Shown here: piece by piece, positions 55,761 through 64,000 of the stretch | Layout: the number at the start of each line of letters is the position of its first letter | Position numbering within the stretch: the stretch's first letter is position 1 | Assembly (NCBI GenBank): GCA_027924645.1 | Contig: BSBN01000334.1 | Location: 4,898,001 to 4,962,000 of the forward strand | Length of the DNA stretch: 64,000 nt | From: Cunninghamia lanceolata | Lineage: Eukaryota > Streptophyta > Pinopsida > Cupressales > Cupressaceae | Reading direction: 5' to 3' | Translations under genes and position numbers: made by a program | Notes under the pieces: generated by a model | Seen by the model: the letters and a program-made list of their open reading frames with translations, nothing else | Told to the model about the DNA's origin: nothing | The model's database searches: none

Positions 55761-57464
55761 CAATCTTCTCCTTAATATATATTGCTCCTGTTGATATGTT
55801 CATACATGATGTGTTATCATCTCATCTACGCATTGTCTCATTTCTACTTCAATATCTTCAATTGTCATATCTGCCCTATATTTAACACGTCTTTCTCTAT
55901 CATTTTAATTTTGATTGTTTCTTACTTCATCTCTCTATGCATCTGTCATTTGTTCATGTCGTTATCTCATATAATTTTAGGCATATTCTCTTTGATGTTC
56001 CTTTTTTTGCTCTCTCTCTTTAAACTTTAACCTTAGGTGAGGCATCCTAGAAAATATAAGCAAATATATCAATCAACTTAATACATTTTAATAATACATT
56101 ATAAACTAATAAATGTACAAATAATTCCAATTTAATTTTGGTATAATATTGTCTAATCATTAACCATTCATTGGCATGATGTTAATTTATGACATCCATT
56201 TCCCTCCAAATGCTCCATAAGATATATCTCAAAAATATTACATGTTAGTTAGAAAAAGTAAAATCAAATGCAAATTTGGTATATAATAAAAATTATTTAT
56301 AAATAGTAATAAATAGAGATGTCATCTATTACTAAGTGAAAAAAAAAAAAACTTTTTAATTAATTTTTTAAATTTATTTTTTACTATATTTTTCATCACC
56401 AAAAACTCCAAGATAAAGAATGAATATTATTTTTAATTTTTCAATATAACACTTATTAAATTTGTGGAAGAAAAAATAGTATGAAGTGAGTATATCTATT
56501 CATAAAATGGATATTTTGTGGTCGTTGCTATTTCATAAAATATTTTTAAAAAGAGAACTAAATTCATACAAATATATATTTAGATAAGTTTTCTATGTTG
56601 AAAATATAAATAATATTTAATCACACAATTTGTCAAAGTCATGCCTCATGTAAGAGACACACATGTCCATGTATAATATCTATTTAAGGGTCTTTGGATC
56701 CATATTTTTAATATATAGAAAATGAATATTCAAGCTATCCAATTTTAACTATTGGTAAGAGCTGATGGTCCCAATATTCATTCTAAGACAAGCAACCCAT
56801 TGTGACTGATTTGAATTTATCACAGTGATGATTTAAGACTAAACACTCCAATCACAGAATATCAATGATTTCTAGTACAAAGAAAAATCTGTCTCCACGA
56901 GTCTAATAATTTACACAAAAATAACCTGTTATTGTTGTATGTGTCAATAAAGGGAGCCATGTTCCATGGTTTGAGATTTCATAGGTTATTTTGTCCCTCT
57001 TTATCTCTTACAAGGTAGTCTCCTATAAGCTCAGATAAGTAAGTTTCCCAGAAAAAAAGTCGTGACTTGATAAAACGTTGCATAAGTATTTATGCAATAC
57101 TTGCAAAGGAATTTTTTTTCGACCGAGTGGGATCTAACATAAAGCTCAGTGGTAGATATGGGGAAATTAATGGAGGAGTGATCTATTTGAAAAAACCCCT
57201 CATAAACAAATGAGATGCCATGCTAGTAAAGCATTGACAAGATGCACAAACTTTGACAAAACTCTCAAAAGAAGGTAATTCCTCGAATGAAGGTCATGAC
57301 CTTGTTTGAACGATAAGGTGTTTAGTACATTGTTGGTACCACAGAGGTGTTAGAGAAACTCACAAAAATCATGAAGCTCATTTAAGGAAGTTGAATTTTT
57401 GGAAGGCAAATCCCACAAATCTAGCAAACGTAATCAAGGAAAATCTTGAGTTTGAACCCAACAG
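55761..57464. other. Stretch without a recognisable gene
   Basis: AT-rich. The + frame at 55782-56030 is strongly hydrophobic and lies opposite low-complexity sequence; I see no domain. Confidence 0.45.
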
Positions 57465-57604
57465 CTAAGTAATAGTGGATTTTTTTATGCAAAGAACAAT
57501 GATTGCAATGTGATGATGTTGCCTCCAACTTCCTCTAAGTAATAGTTTATTTTTTTATGCAAAGAACAATGATTACAATGTGATGATGTTGCCTCCAACT
57601 TCCT
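57465..57604. repeat. 70-bp tandem duplication
   Basis: Two head-to-tail 70-bp units (57465-57534, 57535-57604) differ at only about three positions, so this is a recent duplication. Confidence 0.92.
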
Positions 57605-57939
57605 CTGTTCTTAAGCCATAACAGGAGTTTTAGATTGAGTATAACCACATAATAAAGGCATAATTTTGTCAAAGGTTATAATATAAAATATGTTGGATAA
57701 TGGGTTTCCTTCAAAATTTACAAATGCAAATATAAATACGGATAATTATTTCAAAGATAGAAGAATAATTTGATACAAAGGAAAGAGAGGTGCACAAAGT
57801 TGTCAAGATCAATTGCCATCAGGTATTACTTAAATGGTTCTTTTGTATGATTAAAATTTAATGCTATAAGAAAAAGATTTGTTCTGATGGGAAAGATTAG
57901 TAAAAGAGTACAAAAAAAAATAAAAATTTAATGTGTGAA

Positions 57940-58488
57940 AAGAATATTTTGGAAGAAGAACTGGTGAAAGTTAAAAAGAAAAATGAGGAATTGGAACAAA
58001 ATCTGAAGTGGTTTGACAAACAATAAAAAGTCATTGAAAAGGAAAATAGTTCTCAAAAGGATGAAATACCAAAATTGAGAGAATAATATAAATTATTAGA
58101 TCAATTACTTGTAGCACACTTAAAGGAAAACATATGTCTAAGGTCTAAGCCTACATTATGTAATGTATCATGTGATACACATGATTTGTGCTATTCATTT
58201 GATGAATCATTTGATATATATGATATAGCTAAAGCTTCTATAGATAAAGAGTGTAAGGTTGGAGATAACAATGTTTCTGAATCTAAAAATCTTGCTAGTC
58301 ATGATGATAATAACAAAGGATATTTTGCAAAGAATGTTGGTTTTAAGATTATGAAAAAAATGGGTTATGATGGAAAAGGTTTGAGAAAATATGGGCAAGG
58401 AATTAGAGATCCCATTGAACAAAGTATGAGGCTAAAGAATAAAGGCCTTCGATATGTTAAAGGTGAAAAAATACAAATGATATTATAG
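57940..58488 (+). pseudogene. G-patch domain protein fragment
   Basis: An N-terminal Lys/Glu-rich helix (LEEELVKVKKKNEELEQ...) is interrupted by two stops. From 58186 the frame is open for 100 codons and ends in a G-patch: NVGFKIMKKMGYDGKGL then KYGQGIRDPIEQ. G-patch domains bind RNA or activate DEAH helicases, and they also occur in some retroelement proteins. The conserved glycines are present. It ends 60 bp before the LTR of the next element. Whether this is a host or an element fragment cannot be decided here. Confidence 0.5.
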
Positions 58489-58548
58489 GTAAGAGGGTTA
58501 CAAACAAGTTAGTTCAAAAAATATAGTGTTCTCAATGTAATAGGCAAA

Positions 58549-59493
58549 TGGTGTAGGAGCACCTAGAAAATCATGTTTTCTTTCGTAATAAGGTCTATTT
58601 GACCAATGCATTTTCATTTCAGTTGTATCTAGGTTCATTTTGTAAGTCCCAAGTGACTTTAGGACACTTGTCAAATTGTAATCACATAATGCCAAAATAA
58701 GGTAGTAGGGCTGTTTAGACGGTTGTCTCCTAGCCACTTGGAATCCTCCCAGCTACTTGGAGTCAATTCGGTACTACTAAGGGTGAGTTGATAAATGCCC
58801 AGAGGATGGAACCAAATGGGAGATCATAATTTTTCATTGTAATCAGATCGAAACAGAAGTGTGATCAAATGTAATTGTGCTCGAAAGAAATAAAGCTATT
58901 CTGTTTTGTCAATTTGACTTCCGTTTTCTGTAACTACAAATTATTTAGCTGTAGATTTCCATTCTTCCTATGTTTTCCATTATTGCCATATGTCATCATG
59001 AAGCATTCTGCTGGTATGATTTCTATCAAAATCAGCGGAATGGCTTCGATGTACCAGTATTCATTTTGCTTCTTGTTTTGTTTTGTGTCGACAGTGTAGA
59101 GGATCTAGATTGGGTGCTTCGCACAGTAGGTTGACCTAGCATCTCCATGTGCTAGGGTTTAGAGAAGGCAAACTATGCATTGGAATATCTGTGTAGCAAA
59201 CCCTAAGGTGGCCGATGGTAATTGTCTGGCCGATGAATGAAGATCGAAGGTACTAACGAGGTTGTGGGTTCATCGACGCATCGACCGAAGGTTGCAAGTG
59301 TTCACTGACAGAGCAAGTCACCCTAAAGGAAGTCAGTTATCGATGTAAGTCAGACGATGGAGAGACTTTAGAAAGTCATTCTGACAGTGACTATCCAGCC
59401 AATGGAAATGTTCCGACGGTTCACACATGAAGCTTGGTTGGCTGTAATGTATTAGGGCATTGGTTTGTGGTATCCGCTGTGTGGTCCCCATCA
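58549..59493 (+). repeat. Probable 5' LTR
   Basis: It starts TGGTGTAGGAGCACC, close to the TGATGCAGGAGCATC start of the other Gypsy 3' LTR. It ends CCCCATCA just before the primer site. About 945 bp. The start is inferred from that similarity because the partner LTR is outside the window. Confidence 0.55.
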
Positions 59494-59496
59494 TAT

Positions 59497-59508
59497 TGGT
59501 ATAAGAGC
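59497..59508 (+). other. Primer-binding site
   Basis: TGGTATAAGAGC, one mismatch from the initiator Met-tRNA complement. Confidence 0.7.
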
Positions 59509-59584
59509 TTGAAAAGATTTGGGCAGAAAATTGAATTAAGGATTTGCAGAAGTGTTGGTGTTTGGGTGTTGACTGTGAATGTTT

Positions 59585-60750
59585 ATGTCAGACAAACAAA
59601 GCGAGACAGAGGCGGAGAGGATGCCTCCCAAAAGTATGTCACAGGACACCATTAAGAAGTTGATCAAGGAGATGCTTGAATCCAAGTTGGGAGAGTTCAA
59701 GTAGTCCAAAAGAAAAGAAAAGGAAGATGAAAGTGATAGCGATACGGAAATTGCTGAAACCAATAAAAAGATAGAGGAGATACCAGTAGACCATAGGGCA
59801 TTTTTAAATGCATTAAAGTCAGTCAATAGGGACACCATAGATGGATTACCTATGTATAGTGGAAGTATGGAAACTAAAGAGTTGATTGAGTGGATTGAGG
59901 CATTGAACAATCATTTTGAATTCAAAGAAGTCCCTGATGATAAGAGGGTTAAGTTGGCAAAGGCAAGATTGAAGGGATCTGCTCTTGCATGGTGGAATTA
60001 TGTTCAAGGAGAGAGAGTCAAGGAGGGGAATAATATGATAACCTCCTAGGAAAGGATGAAGACCAAAATCAAGGCATAATTCTTACCTCTGGATTATAAT
60101 GTGTAGATGTATAAGAAATTGCAAAACCTCAGACAGAGAGACCTTGATGTGAATGCATACACACAAGAGTTTCATAAACTCAGTCTCAGATCAAAGAGAC
60201 AAGAAGAAGAGTTAGAGAAGGTGGCCAGGTAATTGAATGGCCTAAGGATGAACATCTAAGATGAGATGAGCATCTTAGCACTAGAAACAGTGAACAAGTG
60301 TTTCTAAATGGCCTTACAGGCTGAAGAGAAGATAAAGAGAAAGAGTGAGCAGAATAATAGAGGTAGAGGTGGAAGAAATTTCAGAGGTAAAGGTAGCTTT
60401 GGAGGAAGAAGTCCTAACCAGAGGCCTAGTGGTGAGTCTAGCCAAGAAGAGCAAGTTGGAGACTCAAGTAGCAGAGGAGGCTACAAAGGAAGAAGGCCTA
60501 ATGGAAGAGGTGGGACAAATGGATCAGGTAGAGGATCTAAATTCTCCAATATGAGATGTTATAACTGCAATCAAATAGGGCACCTGGCTTACAAGTGTCC
60601 AGAGAAGGCCTCAACTTCTCATGGTAGTGAGAAGAGAACCCCCTTGATTCAAGAAGATGCAAGGAGTGTGACATCTCCTGGAGTGAATCTAGCATCCGAA
60701 ATGGGAGAAAGTTTGATGCTCAAGAGGATGCTACTCAAGGAACCAATATA
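59585..60750 (+). pseudogene. Gypsy Gag (broken)
   Basis: ATG at 59585 opens MSDKQSETEAERMPPKSMS, then a stop at about 59702. The Gag domain reads GLPMYSGSMETKELIEWIEA, KLAKARLKGSALAWWNYVQ and, after further stops, DVNAYTQEFHKLSLR. The Arg/Gly-rich region precedes a perfect knuckle CYNCNQIGHLAYKC (60557-60598). Confidence 0.78.
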
Positions 60751-61135
60751 GACTGAACCATTGCAAAGAAAGGCTTTGTTTAGAATCAATTGCAAGATCC
60801 AAGGTAAGGTTTGTAAAGTTATTGTTGACTCTGGTTCTACGGATAACATTATATCTTTGGAAGCAGTGAATAAGTTGAAGTTAGAAAAGATACCCCATAG
60901 CAGTCCATATAAAGTTAGTTGGTTGAATAAGGGGCAACATGTACTCATCAATGAACAAGCATGGGTTGAATTTAGTATTGGGGGGAATAGAGACAAGATT
61001 TTGTGTGACATCCTTCTAATGGATGCTTGCCATCTTCTGCTAGGCAGGCCATGGCAGTTTGACAGAAAGGCTCATCATGATGGAGAAAAGAATGCTTATT
61101 CATTCCAAAAGGATGGTATGACTTATAGGATATAG
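60751..61135 (+). pseudogene. Gypsy aspartic protease
   Basis: KVCKVIVDSGSTDNIISLEA carries the catalytic DSGS and ends with ACHLLLGRPWQFD. The protease segment itself is open from 60761 to 61135, with stops on both sides. Confidence 0.75.
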
Positions 61136-61379
61136 TCATTGGTAGAAGAGGATGCATAGCATGTAGGGTCTAGTGTAATGCTGGTGGAAGAAAAATATAT
61201 CATGGATACACTAAAGGAAGGTGATTGAGTAGGTTTTTCTTTGATTGTGAAGCCTAAGAAGGAAAAGAAGAAAAGTGTGAGAGAAGTAGGACCTAAGGAG
61301 GTTAGAGATGTGCTTGAGAGTTACAAAGGAGTGATTGCAAAGGATATACCTGATTCCCTACCACCAATCAGAGACATTA

Positions 61380-62640
61380 GCCATTAGATAGATCTCATAA
61401 CAGGAGCAATACTTTCTAATAAGGCAACATATAAAATGACCCCACAACAGAATGAAGAGATAGCAAATCAGATTCAAGAACTCCTGAACAAAGGGCGGAT
61501 AAGGAACATCCTTATCCCATGTGCAGTACCTACTATTTGAGCCCCAAAGAAAGATGGGAAATGGAGACTGTGTACTGATTCTAGGGACATAAATAGGATA
61601 ACCATCAGGTATAGGTTTCCTATTCCTAGAATAGAAGATCTAATGGATTGTTGGGAGGGGCTACTTATTTCTCCAAAATAGACTTAAAGAGTGGGTACCA
61701 TCAGATAAAGATAAGAGAGGGGGATGAGTGGAAGACAACTTTCAAAACCAATGAATGGTTGTATGAGTGGCTTGTGATGTCATTTGGTCTTTCAAACACC
61801 CCTAGCACCTTTATGAGATTGATGAATGAGGTGTTGCAGGAATTCATAGGAAAATTTGTGGTAGTCTACCTTGATGATATCTTGGTATTCAGTAAGAGCA
61901 AGGAAGAACACTTGAAACATTTCGAGATAGTCTTGAAGAGGCTGCAAGATCAGAAGTTACTGATAAACTTGGAAAAGTGTGACTTCATGAAACAAGAATT
62001 GGTGTACCTAGGTTTTGTCATCTCTAAGGGTGATTTGAAAATGGGATCCTTCCAAGGTGGAAGCTATTTTGAATTGGCCTACACCCAGGACAACAGGAGA
62101 GGTCAGAAGTCTCCATGGTTTGGCCACATTTTACAATAAATTCATTAAGAACTACAGTGACATCTATGTACCTATGTTAGAGACCATCAAGGGTGGAGGT
62201 AAGATGAAGTTTTTGTGGATGAGAGAAGTAGATCGGAGCTTTGAGAGTCTAAAACAGAAAGTCGCTAAATTCCCTATTTTAGTGTTACCTGATTTCAATA
62301 AGGTTTTCACAATTGAATGTGATGCAAGTGGATTGGCCATAGGAGTAGTGTCAAGCCAAGAAGGTAGACTAGTAGCCTTCTTCAGTGAAAAGTTAAATGA
62401 AGCCAAGAGGAAGTACTCCTCTTATGATTTAGAGTTGTATGCTATGGTACAAGCTCTAAAAAAATGGATGCACTATTTGCTTCCTAAAGAATTTATTGTA
62501 TACACTAACAATCATGCTCTCAGGTTTTTGCATGGACAGGAAAAGCTCAGTCATAGACACATGAAATGGGTAAAAAGTTTTTAAGAATACACCTTCATCA
62601 TCAAGCATAAGAAGGGAATAACCAATAAAGTTGCTAATGC
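61380..62640 (+). pseudogene. Gypsy reverse transcriptase and RNase H (frameshifted)
   Basis: [59 protein letters not shown] and catalytic [11 protein letters not shown]. The frame changes near 62040 ([10 protein letters not shown]...). RNase H: TIECDASGLAIGVVSSQEGR, FFSEKLNEAKRKYS, YDLELYAMV, and YTNNHALRF where the usual Asp is Asn, weakening the catalytic set. Confidence 0.82.
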
Positions 62641-62859
62641 TCTAAGCAGAAGTGTGTTGACAGTGCAAGAAGTGCAGCTACAAAGCATGGGTGTTGAGTC
62701 ACTCAAAGGATTGTATGAAGAGGATCAAGATTTCAAGGAGATTTATAGGGTATGCAGTGAGTTTCCCAATGCTTTCCATAGTGAATTTTTAGATTATACA
62801 TTGTAGGATGGACTTTTGTTTAAAGGAAACCAACTATGTATCCCTAAGGGTTCAATGAG

Positions 62860-63690
62860 GGATAATATAGTGAAGGAGAAACATAGTGGTGGTTTAGGAG
62901 GACATTTTGGGCTTTATAAGACCTAAGATCTTGTAAGAAGATTTTACTTTTGGCCATGGATGCAATCTGATATCAGAAGGTTTGTTGAGAGTTGTATGAT
63001 TTGCCAAAAAGCAAAAGGGGTCTCAACCAATGTAGGATTGTACCAACCTTTGCCCATACCAAACAGACCTTGGGAAAGTTTGAGTATGGATTTTGTGATG
63101 GGATTGCCCAAGACAAGGACAAGTTATGACAGTGTGTTTGTTGTGGTAGATAGATTTAGAAAAATGGCGCATTTTTTCCTTGTAAGACCACCAATGATGC
63201 TAGTTACATTGCAAGTTTGTTCTTTAAAGAAATTATTAGGATTCATGGATTACCTTTGAGTATTGTATCTGATAGAGACAACAATTTTGTGGGACATTTC
63301 TGGAGAACCTAGTGGAAAAGATTGCATACAAATTTGTCTTTTAGTTTAGCCTATCATCCTTAGACTGATGGCCAAACTGAGGTTGTCAATAGGTCATTAG
63401 GCAATCTTCTGAGATGTTTGACAAGAGAACATGGCAGTAGTTGGGATGTGGTGCTCCCACAAGCAGAGTATGCCTATAATGATTCTACAAACAAAAGTAC
63501 AGGTCTAAGTCCTTTTGAAGTTGTTTATGGTAGTCATCCTAGAGGAATTTTTGAATTAAGAGATGTTCAAGGGTTGGACAACAGGAGTGGACAAGCTGAT
63601 ACATTTGCAGAGGCTATGAAAGAGATCCATCAACAAGTCAGAGATACTCTACACTGGAATAGTCAAAAGATCAAGGTTTGAGTGGATCAA
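62860..63690 (+). pseudogene. Gypsy integrase (broken)
   Basis: Zinc region HSGGLGGHFG...CMICQKAKG, then [31 protein letters not shown], a frame change near 63190-63240, SIVSDRDNNFVGHFW, and SLAYHP followed by a stop and TDGQTEVVNRSLGNLLR with the catalytic Glu. AEYAYNDSTNKSTGLSPFEV follows. Confidence 0.8.
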
Positions 63691-64000
63691 AGAAGAAGGG
63701 ATGTGCAGTATCAAATAGAAGATATGGTCATGGTTCATCTCAACAAGAACATATTACCCATAGGAAAACATAGCAAGTTGATGATGCAAAAAATTGGACC
63801 TTGTCAGATTCTAGAAAAATATGGTCCTAATGCTTATAAAATTGAACTCCCTAATGATATTGCTAGTTCACCTCTATTCAATGTTGCTGATTTGACATTA
63901 TATAAGAGTCTTGATATAGGACAAGGTACCGCAGATTTTGTCCATGACAATGCAAAGTGGGTGCAGCATTTACCACCTAAGGAACCACTGAAGATGAAGT
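63691..64000 (+). pseudogene. Integrase C-terminal GPY/F-like module, cut by the window end
   Basis: It reads LMMQKIGPCQILEKYGPNAY, KIELPNDIASSPLFNVADL and VQHLPPKEPLKMK to the last base. A chromodomain, if present, would lie beyond the window. Confidence 0.7.

Larger units (their letters stand above)
58549..64000 (+). mobile_element. Second Ty3/Gypsy retrotransposon, truncated by the window end
   Basis: A 5' LTR (58549-59493), a primer site, then Gag, protease, RT, RNase H and integrase on +. It runs off the right edge before any chromodomain or 3' LTR. The polyprotein is related to, but distinct from, that of 27270-33409. It carries many stops and two clear frame changes. Confidence 0.85.

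Noticed and set aside
55782..56030. A membrane protein from the hydrophobic + strand frame
   Set aside because: The hydrophobicity comes from T-rich sequence antisense to a Lys/Glu-rich Helitron 5' region; there is no start context or homology.
1..64000. tRNA, rRNA or CRISPR features
   Set aside because: No cloverleaf-type T-loop context, rRNA core text or regularly spaced repeats were seen; tRNA-like words are the primer-binding sites of LTR elements.

Overview
This window is AT-rich nuclear DNA from a land plant, most likely a seed plant with a large, repeat-packed genome. A gymnosperm is plausible but unproven. The evidence is plant-type Copia and Gypsy LTR elements primed by initiator Met-tRNA, a plant GRAS gene, and relics of catalase, PIF-type bHLH and class VIII-like myosin genes. 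I see no rRNA, tRNA, CRISPR or bacterial features. Nearly every transposon frame carries stops or frameshifts, so most of the window is old transposon sediment.

Layout. 1-2540: 3' end of a gag-bearing Copia-like element, then another gag relic. 3145-5430: DUF4283/zinc-knuckle pseudogene (+) split by a 1.25-kb solo LTR with a perfect 5-bp target duplication. 5696-10484: near full-length Copia element (-). 10490-14340: unresolved sequence, a second DUF4283 pseudogene (-), a TA microsatellite and two more gag relics. 14340-20274: gene-empty and AT-rich, with a decayed ~42-bp tandem array. 20275-26267: LTR element (-) with ~780-bp LTRs and only a gag-like frame. 27270-33409: Gypsy chromovirus (+) with a terminal chromodomain. 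34750-41974: a same-strand run of unrelated host-gene fragments that keep introns: myosin, an unidentified exon-like piece, a BAP29/31-like N-terminus, catalase and a PIF-type bHLH. A young, compact Copia derivative sits inside it (36703-38520). 41975-43999: second copy of a repeat also present at 21089-22860, carrying a 436-bp insertion. 44518-45966: an intact single-exon GRAS gene (-), the only host gene here that looks functional. 46721-55760: Helitron-type Rep/helicase pseudogene (-) split by a Copia element (49154-54519). 57940-58488: G-patch fragment. 58549-64000: a second Gypsy element (+) running off the window.

Two things stand out. First, the fragment mosaic at 34.75-41.97 kb looks like transposon gene capture. 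It ends in a 6-bp-stem hairpin followed by CTAA|T, which resembles a Helitron 3' terminus, and a Helitron protein relic lies nearby. Second, the Copia derivative inside the mosaic has LTRs with a dense cluster of heat-shock-element-like GAA/TTC pentamers just upstream of a TATA box. It also keeps an open 304-codon frame fusing a Gag N-terminus directly to the RT tail and RNase H. This suggests a heat-responsive, non-autonomous element. Its 3' LTR lies about 95 bp upstream of the catalase relic in the same orientation.

Functional interplay is limited. The GRAS gene is the one likely product, probably a nuclear transcriptional regulator. The rest records nested insertion and gene-fragment capture.
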